Positions 31,794 through 41,617 of a DNA stretch of 64,000 bases are shown in pieces (positions within the stretch are counted from its first letter, which is position 1; the number at the start of each line of letters is the position of its first letter). The notes under the pieces are model-generated. The model was not told the DNA's origin. It made no database searches and saw only the letters and a list, made by a program, of their open reading frames with translations. The position numbers were made by a program, and so were the translations under genes. This DNA comes from G963665005 sp963665005 (GTDB lineage Bacteria > Bacillota > Clostridia > Christensenellales > SZUA-584), in NCBI GenBank assembly GCA_963665005.2, contig CAXXTQ010000001.1, positions 806,001-870,000 on the forward strand, read 5' to 3'.

Positions 31794-34700
31794 ATGAAAA
31801 AAACTATCGCGTTAAAAATTAAAAATACAAAGTTATATCAATGGAAGAGAACCTTCACGGTATTGATTTCCATGCTTTTTATTTTTTCTGCGATGCTTTT
31901 TGATATACCTACGGCGCACGGGCAAGTGTCTGATAACCTGCCCGAGAAAAAAACAGCGCTTGAGGATTTCCCGGGAGCGGAACTGAACAAAACGGGCGGG
32001 CAAGAATATGTTGCGGGAGAGGTACTTGTAAAATTCAAAAAGACAATGTCACAAGCGCAAATGCAAAATACGCTGAATTCTTTCCATAGCAGTATGATAG
32101 AGGACATTACAGGCGATAACCTGACGATTGCCGATGTCCCCGAAGGGCAGACGGTAGAAAGCTTTATACAAGATTTAAAAGGGCAGGCAAACGTTGAATA
32201 CGCACAGCCAAACTATATATATCGTTTTGAAGAGACGGTAAACGACCAATACGAATCATATCAATGGTATCTTGATAAAATAAATGTTCACGAGGCATGG
32301 GACGATAATATGGGGTCTTCGGGTGTTACGGTAGCCGTTTTGGACACAGGCGCAGACCTTGATCATCCGGATCTATTAGGCCAGGTCGATTTATATCATA
32401 AAGTTGTTGCCGGAGATAATTCGCTCGATGACGATAAGGGGCACGGCACGCACGTTTCGGGTATTATTGCCGCTGCTACAAACAACAGCATAGGCGTAGC
32501 GGGCATTGCGCCAAACACAAGGCTTATAGTAGTTGACGTTTTCCAAAGCCAATATAACACTGAAGAATCGCAGTGGGAATGGGGAGCCGCAACTTCGGAT
32601 ATTATAACCGGAATTACTTACGCCAGGTCGAACGGCGCGGATATAATAAACATGAGCCTTGGCGGATATGATTATGACGCGGCTTTTGAGGCGGCAATAA
32701 ACGCTGCGGTAGGCGCGGGCGTTGTCTGTATAGCGTCTGCCGGAAACGACGGAGATGACCCGGCGCTTCGCGAGGCCAACCATTACCCAAGCGACTATGA
32801 AGCTTGCATATCGGTAATCTCTACAGATCCGAATGACGCAAAAAGCGGATTTTCTAATTACGGACCTCAAAAGGATATTTCGGCGCCTGGCGGAAGCTCG
32901 AACGATGTTCCTTCAGAGTGGATTTTGTCGACATATACAGAAACAGTAAGAGACGCAGCGGGAACTGTGCAAGAAATTAACCAGGGATACTGGTATTCAA
33001 GCGGAACATCTATGGCGTCGCCTGTTGTTGCGGGCGTAGTTGCGTTAATGCTTACGGCAAACCCCGACTTGACGGTAGTCGAGGTCAAGGATATTCTTTA
33101 CGATACTGCGGTAGACCTTGGTACAACCGGCCGAGACGATTATTTCGGTTACGGCAGAGTCGATGCGCAGGCTGCTGTTTTGGCGGCTGAAGCTTTAACG
33201 CATGTTACTTCCGTCTCTCTCAACAAATCTACAATGGGCTTAGAGTATGGCGCAAGCGATACGCTTACGGCGACAGTTTATCCCGTTGACGCAGATAACA
33301 AAAACGTCACATGGGATTCTAGCGACACAGGCGTGGCGACTGTCGACGCTTCGGGCAATGTAGACGCCGTGGATTACGGCACAACGACTATAACGGTTAC
33401 GACGGAGGACGGCGGGCACACGGACACATGCGAAGTCACGGTAATAAAGCATGTCGACGGAGTAACGCTTAACAAGGAAACCACTAGCCTTTATGTCGGC
33501 GACGAGGAGACGCTTACCGCGACAGTCAGCCCCAGTGATGCCAGCGATAAAAGCGTTTCATGGAGTTCTGATAATACCGATGCTGCGACGGCAGATTCGT
33601 CGGGCAAAGTCACGGCTGTAGGCAAAGGCACGGCGACAATAACGGCAACCACTGTTGACGGCAATTTTACCGATACATGCGAAGTGACGGTAATGGTGCA
33701 CGCAGCTTCGGTCTCTCTCGACAAATCTACAATGAATTTAGAGTACGGCGCAGGCGACACGCTTATGGCGACAGTTTATCCCGTTGACGCAGACAACAAA
33801 AACGTCACATGGGATTCTAGCGACACAGGCGTGGCGACTGTCGACGCTTCGGGCAATGTAGACGCCGTGGATTACGGCACAACGACGATAACCGTTACGA
33901 CGGAGGATGGCGGGCACACGGACACATGCGAAGTTACAGTAATAAAGCACGTCGACGGAGTAACGCTTAACAAGGAAACCACAAGCCTTTATATCGGCGA
34001 CGAGCAGACGCTTACAGCAACTGTCAGTCCAAGTGATGCCAGCGATAAGAGCGTTTCATGGAGTTCTGATAATACCGATGCGGCGACGGTAGATTCGTCG
34101 GGTAAAGTCACGGCTGTCGGCAAAGGCATCGCGACAATTACCGTAACTACTACTGACGGCAGTTTTACCGATACATGCGAAGTGACGGTAATGGTGCACG
34201 CAGCTTCCGTCTCTCTCAACAAATCGACAATGAATTTAGAGTACGGCGCAGGCGATACTCTTACGGCGACAGTTTATCCCGTTGATGCAGACAACAAAAA
34301 CGTCACATGGGATTCTAACGATACAGGCGTGGCGACGGTAGACGCTTCGGGCAATGTAGACGCCGTGGATTACGGCACAACGACGATAACTGTTACTACT
34401 GAGGACGGCGGGCACACCGACACATGCGAAGTTACGGTAATTAAGCATGTCGACGGAGTAACGCTTAACAAGGAAACCGCTAGTCTTTATGTCGGCGACG
34501 AGCAAACGCTTACCGCGACAGTCAGCCCAAGCGACGCCAGCAATAAGAGCGTTTCATGGAGCTCGAATAATACGAACGCGGCAACGGTAGATTCGTCGGG
34601 TAAAGTTAAGGCTGTCGGCAAAGGTACCGCGACGATAACCGTAACGACGAATGACGGCAGTTTTACCGATACCTGCGAAGTAAGTGTCGATTATAATGAT

Positions 34701-35117
34701 ATAAGATCGGATATTTATACTGTTGATCAGGCGAACGGATTTTTAAGAGATATCGCGCTTAATACTTCTGCCGCTGCTTTAAAGGCTAATCTTAAAAACG
34801 ATTCGTCGACGATATTTATTTATGATATGAGCGGGCAAATTTACACGGGTGATAAAATAAAAACGGGAATGAAAATTAAATTTATTGCAAACGGCATTGT
34901 GAAAGATGAATTAAAGGCGGTTATTCTCGGCGACAGCAGCGGTGATGGGAATATCAGCATAATCGATTATACACTGATTCGTTTGGATATCCTCGAATTA
35001 AAGAGCCTATCGGGAGAATTCTGGAAGGCAAGTGATGTTAATAAAGACGGCAAAATCAGCATAATCGACTATACGCTGATACGACTTCACATACTTGAAT
35101 TAAAATCAATACATTAA
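31794..35117 (+). CDS. Secreted subtilisin-like serine protease with Ig-like (BIG_2) repeats and a C-terminal dockerin
   Basis: An 1107-aa exported protein. Residues 1-43 are a signal peptide. Residues about 70-145 are a propeptide (YVAGEVLVKFKKTMSQAQMQ). The S8 catalytic domain has Asp184 (AVLDTGADLDHPD), His217 (GHGTHVSGI) and Ser406 (GTSMASPVVAG). Residues 470-967 are six BIG_2-type Ig-like domains arranged as three copies of a 166-aa pair. After a short linker, the C-terminus is a type I dockerin with two calcium-binding segments (GDSSGDGNISIIDYTLIRL and DVNKDGKISIIDYTLIRLH). It would attach to a cohesin on the cell surface or a scaffold. GGAG precedes the start. Confidence 0.93.
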   Translation: MKKTIALKIKNTKLYQWKRTFTVLISMLFIFSAMLFDIPTAHGQVSDNLPEKKTALEDFPGAELNKTGGQEYVAGEVLVKFKKTMSQAQMQNTLNSFHSSMIEDITGDNLTIADVPEGQTVESFIQDLKGQANVEYAQPNYIYRFEETVNDQYESYQWYLDKINVHEAWDDNMGSSGVTVAVLDTGADLDHPDLLGQVDLYHKVVAGDNSLDDDKGHGTHVSGIIAAATNNSIGVAGIAPNTRLIVVDVFQSQYNTEESQWEWGAATSDIITGITYARSNGADIINMSLGGYDYDAAFEAAINAAVGAGVVCIASAGNDGDDPALREANHYPSDYEACISVISTDPNDAKSGFSNYGPQKDISAPGGSSNDVPSEWILSTYTETVRDAAGTVQEINQGYWYSSGTSMASPVVAGVVALMLTANPDLTVVEVKDILYDTAVDLGTTGRDDYFGYGRVDAQAAVLAAEALTHVTSVSLNKSTMGLEYGASDTLTATVYPVDADNKNVTWDSSDTGVATVDASGNVDAVDYGTTTITVTTEDGGHTDTCEVTVIKHVDGVTLNKETTSLYVGDEETLTATVSPSDASDKSVSWSSDNTDAATADSSGKVTAVGKGTATITATTVDGNFTDTCEVTVMVHAASVSLDKSTMNLEYGAGDTLMATVYPVDADNKNVTWDSSDTGVATVDASGNVDAVDYGTTTITVTTEDGGHTDTCEVTVIKHVDGVTLNKETTSLYIGDEQTLTATVSPSDASDKSVSWSSDNTDAATVDSSGKVTAVGKGIATITVTTTDGSFTDTCEVTVMVHAASVSLNKSTMNLEYGAGDTLTATVYPVDADNKNVTWDSNDTGVATVDASGNVDAVDYGTTTITVTTEDGGHTDTCEVTVIKHVDGVTLNKETASLYVGDEQTLTATVSPSDASNKSVSWSSNNTNAATVDSSGKVKAVGKGTATITVTTNDGSFTDTCEVSVDYNDIRSDIYTVDQANGFLRDIALNTSAAALKANLKNDSSTIFIYDMSGQIYTGDKIKTGMKIKFIANGIVKDELKAVILGDSSGDGNISIIDYTLIRLDILELKSLSGEFWKASDVNKDGKISIIDYTLIRLHILELKSIH
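33201..34694 (+). repeat. Three near-identical 498-bp repeats inside the subtilase gene
   Basis: A 498-bp unit (two Ig-like domains, A then B) is repeated three times in frame. The protein copies differ at a few positions per unit, for example LDKSTMNLEYG versus LNKSTMNLEYG, and SDTGV versus NDTGV. DNA identity is very high, so the array can change length by recombination and is prone to assembly collapse. Confidence 0.92.
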
Positions 35118-35140
35118 AATTTTATATTGGAGCAAATAAA

Positions 35141-35171
35141 TAAGCTTTTGTTAGAAAACAGAGGCTTTTTT
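35141..35171 (+). terminator. Rho-independent terminator after the subtilase
   Basis: AAGCTTTTGTT and AACAGAGGCTT pair with several G-U pairs around a short loop, followed by a run of six T. Confidence 0.65.
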
Positions 35172-35238
35172 ATGCTGCCTTTAACACTAATAGGATACAG
35201 CGCATATTATAGTACATAAAATATATTGGTGGTTTTTT

Positions 35239-36276
35239 ATGTTATATTCTATTTGGACAGGAGTTAATACTTTTTTTCAAGCCGGTACATCTATTAAAGG
35301 CGAACAAGATCCAAACCAGATTTTTGCCATTATCATACCTATCGTTATATTCTTAGGTTTAGCGGTTTTTCTCGCTTTTAAAACGCCTCGCATTTCGCAA
35401 TGGGTTTCAGACAAGATTCACATGCTCATAGAATTTATTCCGGTTAATAAAATCGCAGGCGAAAAAGGCGAATCGGTTTTTGAAATAATTAAGGACGCAG
35501 GATATCTATATGACGCAAAGCAGGACATTTTTTATTCAAGTATGGATGCCTGGCAGAAAGATGCAGGATATTGCCGTTTGTATGACGAAGCCGCAGCGCC
35601 TATGGGAATGATCATAGACTGCGAGCCGGTATTATTTGAGTATGATGAAAAAAGATGGATGATAGAGTTTTGGAAAGGGCAGTACGATTTAACGACGGGC
35701 TGTGAAGCGGGAGTATATACTACAAATCAGCCTGATGTTATAGTTCCGGGAATTTTTACAGGAGCGTTTTATAACAGCGCAAGCGACAAGGATAGACTGA
35801 AAATATCGTATGTTCTAAAAAAGAATAACACAGTGCTCTTTTCGAGGAAAGCAAAACATTGGTGGCTGACAGGGTTTTTGCTTGGTGAATATTCCGACCC
35901 GGCTGACCTTACAATGAATATAAAAATCACATTGAAAAACAGGCAGATGAGAAACGCGTTTATAAATGGGCTCAAATCGTCGGGTTATAGTGAGGGCGAT
36001 ATTAAAGCCACGGGAAACACGGTAAGCTTTATATTCGACAAGCCGCGTACACAGCAGCCGTATACGCGTACAAAAGAATCCGACCGGCTTATACAATTAA
36101 AAAATAAATTTTTATGTGAGCAGTATCAGCAGGCAACAAAAGATTATAAGAGCCTGCCCGATCAATTAAATGCTCTCTCAAAAGACAAACCGGAAGTATA
36201 TCAAAAAGTTTTTGATATAGGAAAAACCAAAAAAATATTTGATATATATAAAACTTTAAAGAATTATATGGGCTGA
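35239..36276 (+). CDS. DUF4474-like membrane-anchored protein
   Basis: A 345-aa protein with one N-terminal membrane span (IFAIIIPIVIFLGLAVFLAF, residues about 28-47). The central region (DAKQDIFYSSMDAWQKDAGY, IIDCEPVLFEYDEKRWMIEF and KGQYDLTTGCEAGVY) matches my memory of DUF4474, a family of uncharacterised Firmicutes proteins. The C-terminus is basic and helical. Function is unknown. It is followed 19 nt later by a metallophosphoesterase gene, so the two probably share a transcript. Confidence 0.65.
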   Translation: MLYSIWTGVNTFFQAGTSIKGEQDPNQIFAIIIPIVIFLGLAVFLAFKTPRISQWVSDKIHMLIEFIPVNKIAGEKGESVFEIIKDAGYLYDAKQDIFYSSMDAWQKDAGYCRLYDEAAAPMGMIIDCEPVLFEYDEKRWMIEFWKGQYDLTTGCEAGVYTTNQPDVIVPGIFTGAFYNSASDKDRLKISYVLKKNNTVLFSRKAKHWWLTGFLLGEYSDPADLTMNIKITLKNRQMRNAFINGLKSSGYSEGDIKATGNTVSFIFDKPRTQQPYTRTKESDRLIQLKNKFLCEQYQQATKDYKSLPDQLNALSKDKPEVYQKVFDIGKTKKIFDIYKTLKNYMG

Positions 36277-36295
36277 GATTTGCAGGAAAACAATT

Positions 36296-37222
36296 ATGGT
36301 AGCAAAGAAAAGGCTTACTAAAATATATAAATCCTCGGAAAAGATTTTTATTGACGGCGGTTCAAAAATTATTCTTATGAGCGACTGCCACAGAGGCGAC
36401 GCAAGCCATGCCGATTCTTTTTTAAATAACCAAAACATCTATTTCGCCGCGCTTGAACATTATTTTTGGCAGAATTACACCTATATTGAGCTCGGAGACG
36501 GAGACGAACTTTGGGAGAATCATAAGCTTTCCCAAATAATTGGGGTGCATAAAGATGTATTTTGGCTGCTGTCAGATTATTATAAACAGGGCAGGCTTTA
36601 TCTGATTTTCGGCAATCATGATATTGTAAAAAGCAAAAAGAATTACATTAGAAATCATAGCTATTTTGATATGCGGGCTCAAAAGTATATACCTTTGTTA
36701 GATAATATAAAAGTTCATGAAGGGCTAGTTTTAAAATACGACAACCAAAGCAATGAGATATTCTTAATACACGGGCATCAGGCAGACTTTTTTAACAGCA
36801 CTCTTTGGAGGCTTAGCAGGTTTTTGGTAAGGTATGTTTGGAAACCGTTCGAGCTGTTCGGCGTTAACGATCCGACAAGCGCTGCAAAAAATTACCGCAG
36901 AAAAGAGCAAATAGAAAAAAAGCTTTTTTCATGGGCGCGTGAGAATAGAATAATGCTTATTGCCGGGCATACGCACAGGCCTGTGTTTCCCGAGCCGTTT
37001 GATACTGCATACTTTAATGACGGAAGCTGTGTGCACCCAAGGTGTATAACAGCTATAGAAATAGCCTGCGGAAATATTGCGCTTGTCAAATGGGCACAAA
37101 AAACAAAAGTTGACGGCACATTATATATAGGCAGGGAGGTTTTGGCGGGGCCGGCAAAGCTGAGTGAATATTTTGCTAATATGCATTTTAGCGTTAATAG
37201 ACATAATGTTAATAATATGTAA
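36296..37222 (+). CDS. Calcineurin-like metallophosphoesterase
   Basis: A 308-aa protein with the metal-binding motifs of the superfamily in order: LMSDCHRGD (D-x-H), GDGDELWE (GD), GNHDIV (GNHD), HGHQADFF and AGHTHRP (GHTH). The pattern DCHRGD...GDGDELWEN resembles UDP-2,3-diacylglucosamine pyrophosphatase-like proteins, but these exist in bacteria without lipid A too, so the substrate is open. It has an AGGA site eight bases upstream of the ATG. Confidence 0.87.
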   Translation: MVAKKRLTKIYKSSEKIFIDGGSKIILMSDCHRGDASHADSFLNNQNIYFAALEHYFWQNYTYIELGDGDELWENHKLSQIIGVHKDVFWLLSDYYKQGRLYLIFGNHDIVKSKKNYIRNHSYFDMRAQKYIPLLDNIKVHEGLVLKYDNQSNEIFLIHGHQADFFNSTLWRLSRFLVRYVWKPFELFGVNDPTSAAKNYRRKEQIEKKLFSWARENRIMLIAGHTHRPVFPEPFDTAYFNDGSCVHPRCITAIEIACGNIALVKWAQKTKVDGTLYIGREVLAGPAKLSEYFANMHFSVNRHNVNNM

Positions 37223-37242
37223 ACAAATTGTGAAAAAGTTTA

Positions 37243-37271
37243 TTGACAAAATACAAATATATTTTTATAAT
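37243..37271 (+). promoter_or_regulatory. Strong consensus promoter for the symporter operon
   Basis: TTGACA (37243-37248), 17 nt, TATAAT (37266-37271): a perfect consensus match. It opens a leader of about 150 nt before the small accessory gene. Confidence 0.82.
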
Positions 37272-37352
37272 GAAAGCTAGTATGGTAGTGTTAGGGTAGT
37301 AGTGTAATATTATTTCGTTTTGTGTAGTATGGTTACAAGTCGATTTTTTGTT

Positions 37353-37384
37353 TACCCTTTGGAAATTGCCAAGGGGTATTTTTA
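37353..37384 (+). terminator. Leader terminator (possible attenuator) before the symporter operon
   Basis: TACCCTTTGG pairs with CCAAGGGGTA around a 6-nt loop and is followed by TTTTTAT. It lies between a perfect promoter and the first gene, so read-through must be allowed or controlled. No known riboswitch motif was recognised in the upstream 80 nt. Confidence 0.6.
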
Positions 37385-37427
37385 TATACACAGCTAAAAA
37401 AAAATAATGAAAGAAGAGGTGATTTCA

Positions 37428-37607
37428 TTGCTAGGAATGGGAGATTTCTCAATTTTTGCGGCATATGTTTTATGTGTGGCATCGACTTTGGCATGCGTGA
37501 TTTACGGCGTCATTAACTGGAACAAGGGCGGCGACGGCGAAGATCTTGAAAAAGAAAAAGCCTGGGAAAAAGAAGAGCATAAAATAACAGAAGATTTAGA
37601 CATCTAG
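37428..37607 (+). CDS. Small accessory membrane protein of a sodium:solute symporter
   Basis: A 59-aa protein (TTG start at 37428, eight bases after GAGGTG): one membrane span, FSIFAAYVLCVASTLACVIYG, then NWNKGGDGEDLEKEKAWEKEE, a charged cytoplasmic tail. This matches the small proteins found upstream of SSS-family symporters in many anaerobes, which carry the same YGxxNWNKG junction. It probably assembles with the transporter encoded 47 nt downstream. The ATG at 37407 lacks a ribosome binding site. Confidence 0.8.
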   Translation: MLGMGDFSIFAAYVLCVASTLACVIYGVINWNKGGDGEDLEKEKAWEKEEHKITEDLDI

Positions 37608-37654
37608 GATTTATACTTTTTTAAATTTTTTATGAAAGAATGGAGGGTAAAACA

Positions 37655-39277
37655 TTGGCATTAAAAATAATTATTATTATTGCGTATCTTGGAGTAGTAG
37701 GTTTCCTTGGATTTCTTGGATGGAGAAGAACCAAGAATACTGAAGATTATATGCTAGGCGGAAGAAAAATTCATCCGGCGGTAATGGCGCTTTCTTACGG
37801 TGCTACGTTTATAAGCACCTCTGCCATAATAGGATTCGGCGGTTATGCGGGATATTTCGGAATGAGCCTTTTATGGCTTACGTTCTTAAATATTTTCCTC
37901 GGAATCTTTATTGCGTTTATATTCTTTGGAAAAAGAACACGGCGCATAGGCCGAAACCTGGACGCTCATACATTCCCCGAACTGCTTGGTAAACGGTATA
38001 ACTCAAAGTTCATACAAAGGTTTGCTGGCCTTATAATCTTTATATTTATGCCTATATATGCAGCGGCGGTAATGATCGGTGTATGTATGATATTGGCTGC
38101 GGGGCTGGGGATTTCTTATGAGATTGCAGTGGCGGTATTTGCTATTTTAGTAGCGGCATATGTTATATTCGGCGGTATCAAAGGAGTTATGTATTCGGAC
38201 GCTTTCCAGGGTACTTTGATGCTTATCGGCATGGTTGCACTTTTAATAATAGTCTATACACAGCTTGGCGGAATAACTCCTGCGCACCAGGCGCTGACCA
38301 ATCTTGGAAATAATCCGGAAGTTATAGCACAAACGGCTGAGGCTGGTTTTGCACCCGGTTTCCAAGGGTGGACATCTATGCCAGAGACTTTCTCTGTAAG
38401 CTGGATGCTGGTTGTAACGAGCATAGTCGCGGGTGTCGGTATCGGCGTTCTAGCTCAGCCGCAGCTTGCAGTACGCTTTATGACAGTAAAAAGCGACAGA
38501 GAATTAAACCGTGCGATTCCTATCGGCGGAGTATTCATACTTTTGATGACGGGCGTTGCTTTCTTGGTAGGTGCGCTATCAAACGTTTTGTTCTTCGAGC
38601 AAACGAGAGAAATTTCAAAAATAGCGGCGGGAAGCATAGACAATATTATTCCTGCATTTCTAGATAAGTTTACAAGCCCCTGGTTTGTTACTATCTTTCT
38701 TGTTATGATGTTGGCTGCCGGAATGTCGACGATAAGTTCGCAGTTCCATACTATGGGTACCGCTGTGGGCAGAGACGTATTTGTCTCATCAAAAAAGCAG
38801 TCACCTAAAAAATCAATGATAATCACACGTATCGCTGTTCTTATAGCAATATTAGTCACGGTAATATTATCTTACATACTGCCCCAGATTTGGAGCGGAG
38901 CTATCGCCATTGCAACAGGATTGTTTTTCGGGCTTTGCGGTGCGGCGTTTTTGCCTATGTATTTTGGAGCGTTGTATTTCAAAAAGCTCACAAAAACTGC
39001 GGCAATATCCGGTATGGTTGCGGGCTTTGGCTCGAGCCTTTTATGGATGCTTTTATTCCATGCAAAAGAAGCAAAAGTATTCGGCCTTGTTGATGCTATA
39101 ACAGGCGGCTCGCTGCAGACTGTGGTATCTGATGCAATATTGTCTAATCTGGATCCGCTTTTCATTGCGCTTACAATGTCTATAATTGTTACAATCGTAG
39201 TACAGATATTCAGCAAGAAACAGCTTCCGGCAGAGCTTGTTAAGCAGAGCTTTGAAGGAGTTGGCAAAGCCAAGTAA
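37655..39277 (+). CDS. Sodium:solute symporter (SSS family)
   Basis: A protein of about 540 aa with 13 or so membrane segments. The N-terminus RTKNTEDYMLGGRKIHPA and YGATFISTSAIIGFGG, and later GMSTISSQFHTMGTAVGRD, are characteristic of the solute:sodium symporter family (pantothenate/proline/acetate-like). The start is the TTG at 37655 behind GGAGGG; the ATG at 37640 would overlap that site. It imports an organic solute with sodium. The substrate is not predictable. A terminator follows at 39304. Confidence 0.87.
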   Translation: MALKIIIIIAYLGVVGFLGFLGWRRTKNTEDYMLGGRKIHPAVMALSYGATFISTSAIIGFGGYAGYFGMSLLWLTFLNIFLGIFIAFIFFGKRTRRIGRNLDAHTFPELLGKRYNSKFIQRFAGLIIFIFMPIYAAAVMIGVCMILAAGLGISYEIAVAVFAILVAAYVIFGGIKGVMYSDAFQGTLMLIGMVALLIIVYTQLGGITPAHQALTNLGNNPEVIAQTAEAGFAPGFQGWTSMPETFSVSWMLVVTSIVAGVGIGVLAQPQLAVRFMTVKSDRELNRAIPIGGVFILLMTGVAFLVGALSNVLFFEQTREISKIAAGSIDNIIPAFLDKFTSPWFVTIFLVMMLAAGMSTISSQFHTMGTAVGRDVFVSSKKQSPKKSMIITRIAVLIAILVTVILSYILPQIWSGAIAIATGLFFGLCGAAFLPMYFGALYFKKLTKTAAISGMVAGFGSSLLWMLLFHAKEAKVFGLVDAITGGSLQTVVSDAILSNLDPLFIALTMSIIVTIVVQIFSKKQLPAELVKQSFEGVGKAK

Positions 39278-39303
39278 TAAAATATAAAAAGTAAATAAGA
39301 AGG

Positions 39304-39332
39304 GGCGCTCCGCTAGGGGCGTTTCTTTTTTT
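39304..39332 (+). terminator. Rho-independent terminator after the symporter
   Basis: CGCTCC-GCTA-GGGGCG stem-loop followed by TTTCTTTTTTT. Confidence 0.8.
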
Positions 39333-39416
39333 ATCGAAATTTACCAAAGATTAGTTTTATATATGAATAGGTTATGGTAATAAAGAGAAAAATAAAATAA
39401 TAATGAGGTGAATCGG

Positions 39417-40505
39417 TTGGTAAACAGCATTACAAACAGGCAAATGGTTTTCATATTAATACTTACTTTGTCAACATACAGCCTTTTGGATATTTCGAGG
39501 GCGCTGGCGGCGAGTGCCGGAACAGGAAGCTGGATAACACTGATTATTGCCGCTGTTATTTTTGCACTTGCCGCATTTATAATCGCAGCGCTTAATAAAA
39601 GATTTATAGGGAAAACGCTTTTTGAATACAGCAAAGAGGTAGTAGGCCTGCCGGGCGGATACTTATTATCCGTTTACTACATCTTATATTTTTTATTTTT
39701 TGTAGTTTTTATAATTTTTACGATGTCAAAATTATTAAAGTCAGATTTTTTTCCGAAATCGCCGCCATGGGCAACAATGCTTTTGGGTATAGCGGCATTC
39801 TGCTATATAGCATATAAGGGAATAACGACCATTGCGCGTATCTGCGAAATATTTGGCATAGTTTTTATCATCGTGCTGATAATAATTCATATTCTTATGA
39901 TTACCCAAGGCAATATCGACAGGATACGGCCCATATTTATTCCGTCTAAAATAGGCAATTATTTTGAGGCATTAAAACAGACGGTTATTTTCTTTCTTGG
40001 AATAGAAATCCTTCTTATAATACCGTTTACAGACAAGAACAAAAAAAAGGGAGTTAAAACAGCATTTTTAACACTAATTGCAATAGGGGCGTTTTATATA
40101 CTTGTTGTAGAAAGCTGTATCATGAAACTCGGAATCAACGATATAGTAAATTACAAAGATTCTGTTATCGTCGCTTTGAGAGATATATCATTGCCGCTTT
40201 TTAATTTTTTTGAAAGGATGGATATGCTGTATATTACATTTGGATTTATTGGCGCATATATAGGAATAATTATTTTTATTATGGCAATAGTAGAATATCT
40301 TTGCAGAATGCTACCAAAGGCAAATCGACTGTCTATTGTAATAATTGTCGGCGCGATAATATATATATTATTTTTAATAGTAAGCGGTATTATAGGTTAT
40401 TCGGATTTTGCTATTGAGATAATTATATACTCAGGATTAGCTGCATGTTTGGTTATACCCGGAATATTACTGCTGATGTCAAAGGTGAAAAAATATGGTA
40501 CTTAA
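39417..40505 (+). CDS. Spore germination protein, GerAB/GerKB family permease
   Basis: A protein of about 362 aa with some ten membrane spans, of the GerB (amino acid/polyamine permease-like) family: SITNRQMVFILILTLSTYSL, AASAGTGSWITLIIAAVIF and FIPSKIGNYFEALKQTVIFF. It forms the germinant-binding membrane subunit of GerA-type receptors in the spore inner membrane. The TTG at 39417, six bases after GAGGTG, is preferred to the GTG inside that site. It overlaps the GerC lipoprotein gene by 11 nt. The organism is therefore very likely a spore former. Confidence 0.9.
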   Translation: MVNSITNRQMVFILILTLSTYSLLDISRALAASAGTGSWITLIIAAVIFALAAFIIAALNKRFIGKTLFEYSKEVVGLPGGYLLSVYYILYFLFFVVFIIFTMSKLLKSDFFPKSPPWATMLLGIAAFCYIAYKGITTIARICEIFGIVFIIVLIIIHILMITQGNIDRIRPIFIPSKIGNYFEALKQTVIFFLGIEILLIIPFTDKNKKKGVKTAFLTLIAIGAFYILVVESCIMKLGINDIVNYKDSVIVALRDISLPLFNFFERMDMLYITFGFIGAYIGIIIFIMAIVEYLCRMLPKANRLSIVIIVGAIIYILFLIVSGIIGYSDFAIEIIIYSGLAACLVIPGILLLMSKVKKYGT

Positions 40506-41613
40506 AAAGATATCATTGGTTTTATTAATATTGATTACTATTTATCTTTGCGCCGGCTGCTGGGATGCTATTGACATAAACGAAAAAGATATTGTAACGA
40601 CAGCAGGCATCGATCGAAAAAATAATAATTTCTATTTTTATTCTGAGATTCCAAACCTGTCTCTTAGCAAAGCAGAATCAGAAAAATCAGAACACTTCTC
40701 AATTATTATAGGCAAAGGCGAGACGTTTGTTGAAGCAAGAAAAGACCATGACAGCAAGCTTGACAAACCGCTTTTTTTCGGGGCTTCAAGAATAATTGTG
40801 ATGACAAAAGAGTTAGCCGAATACGGCATGGATAAATATATGTACCGGCTGCAGAATGTTATAGGATACAGGAAAGCTATGGACGTCATAACGACATCTG
40901 AAGAACTTAAAGATTTATATGCAGTAGAGCCCGAGAATAACCAATCTGTCGGATTCGCTTTAGAACAGACAATAAGTAATTTAGAAAAGAGAGGAGAAGC
41001 CATACAGGTTAGCGCTTCCGAAATTTTAGAATGGATTTATAGTAAAAATGTTTGTTTTATAATGCCCAATATTGATATACGCGAAGAGCAACTTGCGCTG
41101 ACGGGATACTCTGTTATACATGACGGCAAATATCACGGGTTTATTCCTATCGAAGATGCAAACGGCCTTATTTGTTTTTTGAACGACCATGCAAAGCTTA
41201 ATTATATCGTACCGTTTGGCGATAATGAGGCAACTGTGGAAGTAAAACTTACTAAAAGAATTATAACTCCTTATTATTCAGATAAACAAGTTGAATTTCA
41301 AACAGAATTCGTTTTTGATGCTATCGTAATATATTTAGATGACAATGTTGTTTTTGATGAAACAGCGGCAGAAGAAACTCGAAAAAATCTACAGAAAATG
41401 GTGCTGGAAGATTTGATTACGACTGTACGCAAATCGAAGTATACTTTTCGGTGTGAGTATCTTGAATTTGACGAAGCGTTTAGAATCGGGTATCCCGATG
41501 TTTATGAGAAGATGGACTGGAGCGAAGAGTTCAGCAAATCTAAGGTGAGTATTTCAGTCAAGGCATCGCTTGATCCGGGCGGCATGATGGACTTTGCCGA
41601 GTCAGGCAGGTGA
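40495..41613 (+). CDS. Ger(x)C-family spore germination lipoprotein
   Basis: A 372-aa protein with a lipoprotein signal peptide (LILITIYLCAGCWD; lipidated Cys22) and the GerC signature CWDAIDINEKDIVTTAGID. The middle VSASEILEWIYSKN and PNIDIREEQLALTGYSV segments fit the family. It anchors to the outer face of the spore inner membrane and is required for receptor function. It overlaps the B-subunit gene and is four bases from the A-subunit start. Confidence 0.9.
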   Translation: MVLKKISLVLLILITIYLCAGCWDAIDINEKDIVTTAGIDRKNNNFYFYSEIPNLSLSKAESEKSEHFSIIIGKGETFVEARKDHDSKLDKPLFFGASRIIVMTKELAEYGMDKYMYRLQNVIGYRKAMDVITTSEELKDLYAVEPENNQSVGFALEQTISNLEKRGEAIQVSASEILEWIYSKNVCFIMPNIDIREEQLALTGYSVIHDGKYHGFIPIEDANGLICFLNDHAKLNYIVPFGDNEATVEVKLTKRIITPYYSDKQVEFQTEFVFDAIVIYLDDNVVFDETAAEETRKNLQKMVLEDLITTVRKSKYTFRCEYLEFDEAFRIGYPDVYEKMDWSEEFSKSKVSISVKASLDPGGMMDFAESGR

Positions 41614-41617
41614 GCTT

